The notes under the pieces: model-generated
The model's input: the letters and a program-made list of their open reading frames with translations, nothing else
Told to the model about the DNA's origin: nothing
Database searches by the model: none
Program-made: the position numbers and the translations under genes
Part shown: piece after piece, positions 34,926 through 42,972 of the stretch
Position numbering within the stretch: the stretch's first letter is position 1
How the letters are laid out: every line of letters begins with the position of its first letter
Source: Cyclobacteriaceae bacterium
GTDB taxonomy: Bacteria > Bacteroidota > Bacteroidia > Cytophagales > Cyclobacteriaceae
Length of the DNA: 64,000 bases
Assembly (NCBI GenBank): GCA_021648745.1
Contig: JAKISE010000003.1
Span: 1-64,000, forward strand
Direction: 5' to 3'

Positions 34926-35306
34926 ATGATACGATTCATAATTCAACTGGTATTGGTAGTTTTCTTAAGCTTTTTAGCTCAATATCTCCTCCCTTGGTGG
35001 GGTGTAATGGTAGGAGCTGCATTGGCCACCATAATTTTATATCATAAAGGGTTCTACTCTTTTTTAGCTGGGTTTTTGGGTGTAGGAGGTCTTTGGTTCT
35101 TTCTAGCCAACAGCCTTGATTCTGTTAACCAAAGTCTGTTAAGTGGCAAAGTTGCTGCATTATTAGGCTTAAGTTCTAGTATGCAGTTGGTTTTAGCTAC
35201 CGCATTTGTTGGGGCCCTTATTGGAGGGTTTAGTAGTCTAACAGGCAGCCTATTTGTATCTATGCTAAAAAAGGAGAAGAAATCAAACTCTCCTTACTTT
35301 GAATAG
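34926..35306 (+). CDS. small membrane protein of unknown function
   Basis: 126 residues with four hydrophobic segments (about 2-20, 23-40, 45-63 and 88-110) and a lysine-rich C-terminus (MLKKEKKS). Its ATG lies five bases after the acylase stop, so the two are probably co-transcribed. I do not recognise the family; no catalytic motif is visible. Confidence 0.75.
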   Translation: MIRFIIQLVLVVFLSFLAQYLLPWWGVMVGAALATIILYHKGFYSFLAGFLGVGGLWFFLANSLDSVNQSLLSGKVAALLGLSSSMQLVLATAFVGALIGGFSSLTGSLFVSMLKKEKKSNSPYFE

Positions 35307-35322
35307 TTTAGAGACGATAAAA

Positions 35323-35361
35323 CGAACGCGATAAGAGCTTTAGAAGCTGACACCGCGTTCG
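35323..35361. terminator. stem-loop between convergent genes, probable bidirectional terminator
   Basis: CGAACGCG (35323-35330) pairs perfectly with CGCGTTCG (35354-35361), and the loop contains a second hairpin (AGCTT-TAG-AAGCT). It lies between the end of the membrane protein gene and the end of the convergent sialidase-fold gene. It lacks a long T tract, so the type of termination is uncertain. Confidence 0.5.
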
Positions 35362-35423
35362 ATTTAGAAATTATTTCAATTATACTCGCCTACAATAAGC
35401 AAGTTTAGGTCTTTTTTACCGGC

Positions 35424-36605
35424 CTAGATATCCAAATATTTCATTACCACTTTCTTACTGTCCACATCCGTATAGGCAACATAAATACCATCGCCAGTTG
35501 AGGTTAAGGCCATTCTAGGAAAGCCCGTTTTACGTGAAGATGAAACATTTGTTACTAAAAACGTATTCACAATTTTGCGGTCTTTTACTTCTACAACTTT
35601 GATTTCTCCTCCGGTTTCAGCCTGATCTATATAGCTTATAAAATAAGATTCGTTATTTGATAAAACATCAACTCTTCCTAAATTTTTCTCATCAATTATA
35701 ACAGATTTTGAATAAGTTTTTCCACCATCTGTAGAAGTAACAAACTTTACTTTGGCTACCCCATCTTTACCCATTGTAAACCAAACTACACCTAATTCAG
35801 TACCATTCATTACCGACCTTGGTCCATTTACAGGACAACCAGAAATATGCCATTCATCATTAAACACAATTTGAGGCTCTTCAAGCCCACCTTCATTATT
35901 AAAATTTACTCCTGCAATATCACGAATCTCCTCATCCGTTCTATCTCGATACAAAGCGATAAAATTATCATCACCAGTATTTAGCATAGAGGTTTGGCAA
36001 CAAGTACAGGTATTATCATCTAGAATGACGCGGTTTGAAGTGTCACCATTAAAATTTAGGTGAGCTGCCCTAACCGTAAAAATTGGACTTTCACTAGTGG
36101 CTAATCTCCCATCTAACCACATCACTTGAAATCCATTTTTAGCAGGCACAGCAGAAACAAAACCGTGCTCGGTAATAGTACTATCACTATGGATTCGTTT
36201 TGGTGTTGACCACGACTTGCCATTGTCAGAAGACTGCATTACCATAACATCATAAGCGAATGTATCAGGGTTATTCATTTGCAAAAACCAAGCTACCCAG
36301 TTAGCGCCATTGGTTTGAATACCAGGAAAATCTGCCCAATTGGTTAATACACTTTCTCCTGATACTAAGGTTTTAGGTTCTGTCCAATTACTGTTTTTAT
36401 ACACAGAAAATTTAAATGTGGCTTCTTTGCCATTTTTTTCAAGCCAGCTTAAGCCCATATTTCCTTCTTGGGTTGTAAAGTATACGGGTTCTTCTGAATT
36501 AACCCCTGCAGGGCTGAGTATTTCTTTATTTTTAACAGTTTCCTCTTTTTGAGGGGCTCCACACGCAAGACTCAGAGCCATAATACATAGTAATAAGTAT
36601 TTCAT
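35424..36605 (-). CDS. sialidase-fold lipoprotein with CTCCQT motif
   Basis: 393 residues. The lipoprotein signal ends at SLAC (Cys15). Asp-box-like repeats (SSDNGKSWS at about 125 and STDGGKTYS near 290) indicate a sialidase-type beta-propeller. A CTCCQT motif (200-205) followed by YRDRTDEEIRDI (219-230) is conserved, as far as I recall, in a subfamily annotated as sialidase-like but not in true sialidases. The clustered cysteines suggest metal binding or thiol chemistry. It is followed by genes for a TlpA-like thioredoxin and a DUF3347-like lipoprotein, all anchored outside the cytoplasm. Confidence 0.75.
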   Translation of the reverse strand: MKYLLLCIMALSLACGAPQKEETVKNKEILSPAGVNSEEPVYFTTQEGNMGLSWLEKNGKEATFKFSVYKNSNWTEPKTLVSGESVLTNWADFPGIQTNGANWVAWFLQMNNPDTFAYDVMVMQSSDNGKSWSTPKRIHSDSTITEHGFVSAVPAKNGFQVMWLDGRLATSESPIFTVRAAHLNFNGDTSNRVILDDNTCTCCQTSMLNTGDDNFIALYRDRTDEEIRDIAGVNFNNEGGLEEPQIVFNDEWHISGCPVNGPRSVMNGTELGVVWFTMGKDGVAKVKFVTSTDGGKTYSKSVIIDEKNLGRVDVLSNNESYFISYIDQAETGGEIKVVEVKDRKIVNTFLVTNVSSSRKTGFPRMALTSTGDGIYVAYTDVDSKKVVMKYLDI

Positions 36606-36649
36606 TCTTTTATCTTTAATTATGCTATTTTCTCTAGACAGGAATGATG

Positions 36650-37189
36650 CTATTTTTTTGAACTAGAACTTTTTATTAAAGTAATACTTTCTTCACTTGC
36701 CCAATTCCTTGATCCGATTTCATTAAAAACGACCTCCCCTTTTTCATTAAAAATCATTGTAGTAGGTAAGGCCTGCACTCCTAAATCAAAAACAGAAGTC
36801 TTAGAATGTATTAAATCAAAGCTATAATCATTTTTGGATTTGAATTTCTTAATTTTTTCTACATCTTCATCAGAAGCCACAATAAACAATACATTATGGT
36901 TTTTTAATAGGTTATTAGCCTCACTTAGCGAAGGCATTTCTTTTATACAAGGTTTGCACCAAGTAGCCCAAAAGTTTACAAAAACCAATTTTCCTTTGGT
37001 ATCAGCCCAATCAATTTTATTGCCATCTAAATCTTCAAAATCAAATTTATCTGTTAAAGAAAGTTCTTTGCTAACATTCTTTTCTTCTTTCTCCTCATTA
37101 TTAGTTGAACTTGATCCACAGCTAGACAAAAATAATATGCCTAATAAAAAAGTGGCTGCTAATTTTGTATCTCTCATTTCAATTTTCAT
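36650..37189 (-). CDS. TlpA-family thioredoxin-like lipoprotein
   Basis: 179 residues. The lipobox is LSSC (Cys24). The thioredoxin fold follows with FVNFWATWCKPCIKEMP (WCKPC at 77-81) and the cis-proline region ALPTTMIF. Such periplasmic or outer-membrane anchored proteins reduce disulfides in cytochrome c or copper maturation partners. It is transcribed between the DUF3347-like and the CxCC sialidase-fold genes, so those are plausible substrates. Confidence 0.9.
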   Translation of the reverse strand: MKIEMRDTKLAATFLLGILFLSSCGSSSTNNEEKEEKNVSKELSLTDKFDFEDLDGNKIDWADTKGKLVFVNFWATWCKPCIKEMPSLSEANNLLKNHNVLFIVASDEDVEKIKKFKSKNDYSFDLIHSKTSVFDLGVQALPTTMIFNEKGEVVFNEIGSRNWASEESITLIKSSSSKK

Positions 37190-37192
37190 TTT

Positions 37193-37693
37193 TTACTTAT
37201 TTAAAATAGGTTCAATCGTCTCAACCAATTCTACACATTCACTCGAATTTTCTCCAATAAATGGATTTTTGCTATTCTTCGATAAAGAAAGCCAATACAC
37301 TTCCTTTCCGTCAAATTCATTTTTACACTTATATTTATAAATAGCGTAATAATTAAGTAAACTTTCTTTTATATAAAGTGGAATTACCATTCCAAATTGT
37401 TTTAAAACTGCCCTCTGATCATAGGTTGAAGATGCTTGAGCAATTAAAATTCCCATTCTTGTTAAAGCTAGCTTTACCCCTGTATCCGAATCAGCCTCAG
37501 AAACAACCAAGCCATATGTTTTTGCACGTTCAAAATCATCGTTAATCAAGGCCTCCACAATTAAAAAATAAGGAGACAGAATAGGGTCATAATTTTCATC
37601 TTTCGCTACTTCCACTTTTTCTTCTTTCTGTGGAGAACTACAACCAACTACAAATAGTAGGATTAAAAATGGCAGCGATACTCTTTTCATCAT
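37193..37693 (-). CDS. lipoprotein, DUF3347-like
   Basis: 166 residues. The lipobox ends at VVGC (Cys18). The DPILSPYFLIVEALINDDFERAK helix and the later EVYWLSLSKNSKNPFIG resemble DUF3347 proteins (YWLS...NPYFG), which are found with copper-related genes in Bacteroidota. The usual metal-site-like cysteines appear here as Cys132 (YKCKNEF) and Cys156. Its start at ATGATG overlaps the phosphatase gene stop by four bases. Function unknown. Confidence 0.65.
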   Translation of the reverse strand: MMKRVSLPFLILLFVVGCSSPQKEEKVEVAKDENYDPILSPYFLIVEALINDDFERAKTYGLVVSEADSDTGVKLALTRMGILIAQASSTYDQRAVLKQFGMVIPLYIKESLLNYYAIYKYKCKNEFDGKEVYWLSLSKNSKNPFIGENSSECVELVETIEPILNK

Positions 37694-38319
37694 TTCTTTA
37701 TCTCCTCAGGTTCTAAATGGCGAATATCATTCTCTTTTTCCAAAGTAAACTTACCACTGGTATAATTTAGTTGATATAAACATAAATTACGATGCTCAAA
37801 CTGATCCATACTTGCAATGGGCAAATCCAATAATTGTGTTAAAAACACGCGAAGAGCTCTACCGTGCATACAAATAAGAATTATTGATTCTTCAGAATTC
37901 TTAATCAATTCTATCACTTCTTGTTGTCTTTGAGCTACTTCATCTGGGCTCTCTCCTTCATCTATGGCCAACGAAGTTTCTCCATTTGCCCACCTTTGGG
38001 TAATCTCCTTAAAAAATAGTTTGTCTTCATATCCAGCCTCCACTCCTTCATAAACGCCCCAACTAATCTCATCTAAGCCAGCTAATTTAATTTGAGGCAG
38101 ACCATCGTCAATAAAAGACTGTACCGACTCCGTTGTCCTTTTTAATGTGGAAGTAAAGACCACCTCAAACCCTTCGTTTTTATAATAATTATAAAAAGCT
38201 TCGGCTTGCCCACCACCTTTCTCATTTATAGAAGCATCAATGCCTTTCCCTTGTACGATACTTCTTAAATTATAGTCGGTTTGCCCGTGACGAACAATAT
38301 ATATTTTTTTTGTCTTCAA
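37690..38319 (-). CDS. histidine phosphatase family protein
   Basis: 209 residues starting at TTG (38317-38319), with a stop codon just upstream and no ATG near. IYIVRHGQTDYNLRS carries the RHG motif with the phospho-accepting histidine, TSTLKRTTES follows, and ICMHGRALRVFL holds the second histidine. The family includes phosphoglycerate mutase-like and alpha-ribazole phosphatases; the substrate is not clear. It is divergent from the menaquinone operon. Confidence 0.88.
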   Translation of the reverse strand: MKTKKIYIVRHGQTDYNLRSIVQGKGIDASINEKGGGQAEAFYNYYKNEGFEVVFTSTLKRTTESVQSFIDDGLPQIKLAGLDEISWGVYEGVEAGYEDKLFFKEITQRWANGETSLAIDEGESPDEVAQRQQEVIELIKNSEESIILICMHGRALRVFLTQLLDLPIASMDQFEHRNLCLYQLNYTSGKFTLEKENDIRHLEPEEIKK

Positions 38320-38391
38320 TTTCTAGGTAGATTTGAGCTTCTGCTTAAAGCAGCAATAAATAGCAAATTAAACATTTTTAATTCATCCAAA

Positions 38392-38811
38392 TTGATTCCA
38401 TTAGATATAACTCCAGAACAACTTCAAATTGGTAGTAAAAATACCATGGTGGAACACCTAGGAATTGAATTTTTAGAAGTTTCTTCACAACTCATTAAAG
38501 CCAAAATGCCTGTTGATAATAGAACGGTTCAACCTTTCAGAATTCTTCATGGAGGAGCTTCTGTTACTCTAGCCGAAACATTAGGTTCCATTGCTGCCCA
38601 AATGAATATTGACCAAGAAAATTTTATTGCTGTAGGTTTAGACATCAATGCAAATCATATTAGATCTGTGAGAAGTGGATTTGTGTATGGTGTTACCAAA
38701 CCGATACATATAGGAAGAACCACTCATGTGTGGGAAATAAAAATCACCAACGAGGAAGACAAATTAGTTTGTGTTAGCCGATTAACCGTTTCAGTTTTAG
38801 CTAAAAAATAG
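38392..38811 (+). CDS. menI: hotdog-fold acyl-CoA thioesterase (probable DHNA-CoA thioesterase)
   Basis: 139 residues from TTG at 38392. A longer frame from 38281 overlaps the phosphatase and has no family similarity. Motifs are KNTMVEHLGIEFLEV, MPVDNRTVQPFRILHGGASVTLAETLGS (the HGGASV..AE hotdog site) and GLDINANHIRS. It lies directly before menF, with three bases between the TAG and menF's ATG. Homologues in this position hydrolyse 1,4-dihydroxy-2-naphthoyl-CoA. The gene name is inferred from the neighbours. Confidence 0.82.
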   Translation: MIPLDITPEQLQIGSKNTMVEHLGIEFLEVSSQLIKAKMPVDNRTVQPFRILHGGASVTLAETLGSIAAQMNIDQENFIAVGLDINANHIRSVRSGFVYGVTKPIHIGRTTHVWEIKITNEEDKLVCVSRLTVSVLAKK

Positions 38812-38813
38812 TG

Positions 38814-39968
38814 ATGGAAAAAGTTAGTGCTAACATCAAGGATAGTTCTTCTTATACGGAAGAGCGCTTAGCCAAGGACATTAAAATTTGGGCCAATTGG
38901 GCTAAGGATAACTCTCATAATATAGCTTTATACCGAAAACCAGGCAGTCACCCTTGCTTGCTTTTGGCCAACCAACCTCTTTCAAAAGTAGATCAACCCA
39001 TTGAAGAATTAAGCGCTGGGTTTCTATTTGCCAATTTCAATGGAGAGTTGTGGCATATGCCAAAAGAACAGCAAGTAGAGTTCATAGACGTAGAACATAT
39101 TACCCTGCCCGTTGAGTTAAGTAAAAAAACTAATTGGGAGTATTATGTAACCAGTAAGGAACAAGCTAGCACATCTAAAGCAGACTATACAAACACTGTG
39201 CAACAAAGCATTGACAACATTCTACACAGTAATTTAAATAAAGTTGTTCCATCTAAAATAAAATTACACCACCTACCGAAAGGTTTTTGTCTGGCCTCTG
39301 CATTTGTCAAGCTCTGCAATACATACCCTACGGCCTTTATCTCAGTTGTTTCTACCAAAGAGTTTGGCACTTGGCTAACCGCCACTCCTGAGCTTTTAAT
39401 AAAGTTGGATAATAAAGGCATTTTTGAAACTATGGCGTTGGCTGGCACTCAAAAAAATGATTCTAGTGAGCAATTGCACGATGTAGCTTGGGTTGATAAA
39501 GACATTGAAGAACAAGCGATGGTGAGCCGGTATATTATAAATAGGTTTAAAGAAATTAGGCTACGAGAGTTTATCGAAAAAGGTCCTATGACCGTACAGG
39601 CAGGAAACCTAAACCATCTATGCACCACCTTTAAGGTAGATACCAAGGCTACGAATTTTCAAAACCTTGGTGGAGTAATGCTTAACTTGCTACATCCAAC
39701 TTCAGCCGTTTGCGGAATGCCTAAAGAGGCAGCTCTTGCCTTAATAGCAAAAATAGAAGATCACGATCGCAAATTTTATACAGGATATCTTGGCCCAGTT
39801 AATATAAATAACGAGACCTCTTTATACGTAAATTTGAGGTGTATGGAATTGTTCAAAGGAAAAGCCAACCTCTTTGCAGGTGCTGGTGTTACTGCAATTT
39901 CAGACCCTGAAAAGGAATGGACTGAAACCGAGCTAAAATTTAATACCTTACTAAATATTATTGGCTAG
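38814..39968 (+). CDS. menF: isochorismate synthase
   Basis: 384 residues (ATG at 38814). The chorismate-binding domain is clear in the C-terminal two thirds: WLTATPELLIKLDNKGIFETMALAGT, HPTSAVCGMPKEAAL, DRKFYTGYLGPVN and LFAGAGVTAISDPEKEWTETELKF. It converts chorismate to isochorismate, the first committed step to menaquinone. The position before menD distinguishes it from siderophore-type enzymes. The menD start lies immediately after its stop. Confidence 0.92.
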   Translation: MEKVSANIKDSSSYTEERLAKDIKIWANWAKDNSHNIALYRKPGSHPCLLLANQPLSKVDQPIEELSAGFLFANFNGELWHMPKEQQVEFIDVEHITLPVELSKKTNWEYYVTSKEQASTSKADYTNTVQQSIDNILHSNLNKVVPSKIKLHHLPKGFCLASAFVKLCNTYPTAFISVVSTKEFGTWLTATPELLIKLDNKGIFETMALAGTQKNDSSEQLHDVAWVDKDIEEQAMVSRYIINRFKEIRLREFIEKGPMTVQAGNLNHLCTTFKVDTKATNFQNLGGVMLNLLHPTSAVCGMPKEAALALIAKIEDHDRKFYTGYLGPVNINNETSLYVNLRCMELFKGKANLFAGAGVTAISDPEKEWTETELKFNTLLNIIG

Positions 39969-39969
39969 C

Positions 39970-41694
39970 GTGAATTATCAACCCATTTATAACATTGCAG
40001 AAATATGTCACACACTTGGTGTGACTGATGCTATATTATCACCAGGGTCGAGAAATGCTCCATTGATTATAAGTTTTAACAGGCACTCAAAAATTAAAAC
40101 CTATGTAATAAATGATGAGCGTTCCGCTGCATTTATTGCCTTGGGTATGAGCCAAAAATCTAAGCAGCCGGTTGTTCTTATTGCTACTTCTGGCAGTGCT
40201 GCCTATAACTATGCTCCTGCTATTGCAGAAGCTTACTTTCAGCAAATACCTTTAATCATTCTCACAGCAGATCGGCCTCAAGAATGGATTGACCAACGAG
40301 ATGGACAAACCATCTACCAAGAAAATATTTACGGCAACCACGTAAAAAAAAGCTTCCAGTGCCCTGTAGATACTGATAACAAAGATGCAGCCTGGTATTT
40401 CGAAAGAATATTTTCAGACGCCATTAATTTAGCAGACGATGGGGCAAAAGGCCCTGTGCATATTAATATTCCTTTTAGAGAGCCTTTCTACCCCGAGAAG
40501 GACATAAAACCAAATTACAATTCAGCTAAAACCATTCAAAAATCATTTACTACAAAACAGCTATCAACAACTGATTGGGCACATTTAGTGGATGAATGGA
40601 ATAGGTTTGAAAAAAGGCTGATCGTTATTGGGCAACTTGAGTTATCATCAAAGTTACTACTCTCTTTAGGCGAACTGAAAGCAAAAAAACATATTCCTGT
40701 TATTGGTGGCATACTTTCCAATATGCATGCCATGCCTGATATTATAAAATCTCACGATATTTTTATTGATGCCTTGGATGAGAAACAGCTAAAAGAGTTG
40801 CAGCCAGAACTACTCATCACATTTGGCAAATCGGTTTTATCGAAAGGGCTTAAAAAATATTTGCGAACCCATAAACCAAAGGCCCATTGGCATATTCAAC
40901 AAGATGGGCTAGTGGCAGATACGTTTCAATCTCTAACACGAGTGATACCTGTATCACCCTTCAGCTTTTTTAACAGCATCAAGGACATCGTTAAAAAAAG
41001 CCATTTCGACTACAGCCAAAAATGGTTGAGTTACCAAAATACGAGTAGAGAATTTGTGAAAGATTTTCATACCAATGAGGTATTTAATGAGTTCACTACC
41101 ATCGATACTATTCTCTCTAACTTACCAATGAGTTGCGATATTCATTTAGCAAATAGTATGACGGTACGTTATGCCAACATTATTGGCCTAAGCCACTCGT
41201 ACAGACAAATTGAACTATTTTGCAACCGAGGCACTAGCGGTATAGATGGCAGCACAAGTACTGCTTTGGGATCTGCATTAAAGGCTAAAAAAACTACTTT
41301 GCTAATTACTGGAGATATGGCTTTTTTCTACGATCGAAACGCATTTTGGCATCATCATATTCCTGATAATTTACGAATAATTGTACTCAATAATCACGGT
41401 GGAGGTATCTTTGATTTAATCGGTGGGCCAAGTAAATTACCAGAAAAAGAGGCCTTTTTTATAACTAAGCAAGATTTAAAAGCAAAGAATTTGGCTGAAG
41501 AATTTGGCCTTAAATATTATCATTGCGCTACCATTGGTGGATTATCAAATGGACTCAATAAATTTTGGGTACAAGATGGTCACCCAAAGATTCTTGAAAT
41601 AGAATCATTAATAGATGTAAACACACAAGTATTTAAGAAATTTAAAAAACAAGCGAAACAATTATGGAATCAACCTACTCTTGGAAAAGCATAA
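39970..41694 (+). CDS. menD: SEPHCHC synthase (ThDP-dependent)
   Basis: 574 residues from GTG at 39970, just after the menF stop; TTG at 39961 is an alternative that overlaps menF. NIAEICHTLGVTDAILSPGSRNAPL is the typical MenD N-terminus, TADRPQEWIDQRDGQTIYQ and RGTSGIDGSTSTALG follow, and ITGDMAFFYDRNAFW is the ThDP-binding segment (GDx..N-like). It adds the 2-oxoglutarate-derived unit to isochorismate. The 3' end overlaps menB by 31 bases. Confidence 0.93.
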   Translation: MNYQPIYNIAEICHTLGVTDAILSPGSRNAPLIISFNRHSKIKTYVINDERSAAFIALGMSQKSKQPVVLIATSGSAAYNYAPAIAEAYFQQIPLIILTADRPQEWIDQRDGQTIYQENIYGNHVKKSFQCPVDTDNKDAAWYFERIFSDAINLADDGAKGPVHINIPFREPFYPEKDIKPNYNSAKTIQKSFTTKQLSTTDWAHLVDEWNRFEKRLIVIGQLELSSKLLLSLGELKAKKHIPVIGGILSNMHAMPDIIKSHDIFIDALDEKQLKELQPELLITFGKSVLSKGLKKYLRTHKPKAHWHIQQDGLVADTFQSLTRVIPVSPFSFFNSIKDIVKKSHFDYSQKWLSYQNTSREFVKDFHTNEVFNEFTTIDTILSNLPMSCDIHLANSMTVRYANIIGLSHSYRQIELFCNRGTSGIDGSTSTALGSALKAKKTTLLITGDMAFFYDRNAFWHHHIPDNLRIIVLNNHGGGIFDLIGGPSKLPEKEAFFITKQDLKAKNLAEEFGLKYYHCATIGGLSNGLNKFWVQDGHPKILEIESLIDVNTQVFKKFKKQAKQLWNQPTLGKA

Positions 41695-42488
41695 AAGAAT
41701 ACAAGGAAATACTTTTTGACCTATTTGAAGGAATTGCAAGAATAAGTATCAACCGACCGCAAGTGCATAATGCATTTACACCTCTCACCGTTAGTGAAAT
41801 GATAGATGCAATGAATTATTGCAGAGATAGTGAAGATGTGAGAGTGATTGTTTTTACGGGAGTTGGAGGCAAAGCATTTTGCAGCGGTGGGGACCAAAGC
41901 GTGAGAGGTCATGGCGGTTATGTGGGCAAAGACACAGTGCCAAGACTAAATGTGCTCGATTTACAAAAACAAATCAGGTCTATTCCTAAGCCAGTGATTG
42001 CAGCCGTTGCTGGTTGGGCCATTGGTGGTGGCCATGTACTGCATGTAGTGTGCGACTTAACAATAGCAGCTGAAAATGCTCGATTTGGCCAAACAGGACC
42101 TAAGGTAGGCAGTTTTGATGGTGGTTTTGGAGCTAGTTATTTGGCTCGTAGTGTAGGACAAAAGAAAGCACGAGAAATATGGTACTTATGTGATCAGTAC
42201 GATGCGGAGGAAGCATTAGATATGGGCTTGATAAACAAAGTTGTTCCTTTGGATCAATTAGAAAACGAGTATGTAGCATGGTCTCGTAAAATGATAAAAC
42301 GTAGCCCATTGGCACTAAGAATGCTTAAAAGCTCCTTCAATGCCGAATTGGATGGGCAAGCAGGCATCCAAGAGTTAGCTGGTAATGCAACTCTTTTATA
42401 CTACTTATCAGAAGAAGCCAAAGAAGGCCGCAATGCCTTTGTGGAAAAAAGAGAGCCTGACTTTGATAAGTTCCCGAAATTTCCATAG
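41664..42488 (+). CDS. menB: 1,4-dihydroxy-2-naphthoyl-CoA synthase
   Basis: 274 residues of the crotonase fold. RPQVHNAFTPLTV, GVGGKAFCSGGDQSVRG, GWAIGGGHVLHVVCDLTIA and TGPKVGSFDGGFG match MenB closely, and the Gly-rich oxyanion-hole region is intact. It closes the second ring of the naphthoquinone. It overlaps menD and is followed not by menE but, after four bases, by an inverted-repeat-bounded insertion. Confidence 0.95.
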   Translation: MESTYSWKSIKEYKEILFDLFEGIARISINRPQVHNAFTPLTVSEMIDAMNYCRDSEDVRVIVFTGVGGKAFCSGGDQSVRGHGGYVGKDTVPRLNVLDLQKQIRSIPKPVIAAVAGWAIGGGHVLHVVCDLTIAAENARFGQTGPKVGSFDGGFGASYLARSVGQKKAREIWYLCDQYDAEEALDMGLINKVVPLDQLENEYVAWSRKMIKRSPLALRMLKSSFNAELDGQAGIQELAGNATLLYYLSEEAKEGRNAFVEKREPDFDKFPKFP

Positions 42489-42492
42489 TAGA

Positions 42493-42959
42493 TTAACCAC
42501 GGAGGACACAAAGTAGGCACAGAGAACACTAAATTTAATTGAATGATGTCTGAAAATGATGCTGCGACTAAAATTATTGGATGTGCTATTGAAGTGCATA
42601 AAGCCTTAGGGCCTGGGCTGCTAGAAAGTGCCTATCAGGAATGTTTACTTTATAAACTCAAACAATCAGGGTTATCAGTTGAAAAAGAAAAGGCCATGCC
42701 TCTAATTTTTTAAGAGGTTAAGCTAGACTGTGGGTACAGAATTGATTTATTAGTAGAAGAAAAAGTTGTGATCGAACTTAAAAGTGTAGAAGCTTTGAAT
42801 GATGTACATTTAGCTCAAACACTAACATATATGAAATTGGGTAACTATAAGTTAGGGCTACTCATTAACTTCAACGTTACTCTTCTCAAGAAAGGAGTTA
42901 AAAGAGTAATCAATGGAACTCTGTAAACTCTGTGCCTCCTCTGTGAACTTTGTGGTTAA
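42493..42959. mobile_element. 467-bp element with 32-bp imperfect inverted ends carrying a GxxExxY gene
   Basis: The left end (42493-42524, beginning TTAACCACGGAGGACACAAA) and the reverse complement of the right end (42928-42959, beginning TTAACCACAAAGTTCACAGA) agree at 26 of 32 positions by hand alignment. Both outermost bases are TTAA. The only coding content is the GxxExxY gene. No transposase is present, so any movement would need a partner in trans. It occupies almost the whole menB-menE gap. Confidence 0.6.
42543..42926 (+). pseudogene. GxxExxY protein gene with internal TAA
   Basis: From ATG at 42543 the frame reads SENDAATKIIGCAIEVHKAL, GPGLLESAYQECL (the GxxExxY motif is GLLESAY), then meets TAA at 42711-42713, and continues in the same frame with EVKLDCGYRIDLLVEEK, VVIELKSVEAL and LGLLINFNVTLLKKG to TAA at 42924. 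Homologues usually have a lysine or similar at the stop position (F-K-E-V), so a single base change (AAA to TAA) would explain it. Without the stop it would be about 127 residues. The DLLVxxxVVIELK segment resembles a PD-(D/E)XK nuclease core. Confidence 0.85.
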
Positions 42960-42972
42960 ATAATTTTAATAA

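Noticed and set aside
35424..36605. True secreted sialidase working with the nonulosonic acid locus
   Set aside because: Asp-boxes are present but the conserved features are CTCCQT and YRDRTDEEIRDI, and the gene belongs with a thioredoxin and a DUF3347-like gene.
36834..37340. Open frame of 168 codons on the plus strand
   Set aside because: It lies opposite the TlpA-like and DUF3347-like genes, has low-complexity Ser/Phe/Leu composition and no family resemblance.
38281..38391. N-terminal extension of the hotdog thioesterase
   Set aside because: It overlaps the divergent phosphatase gene and adds 37 residues with no similarity to the family, which starts near the TTG at 38392.
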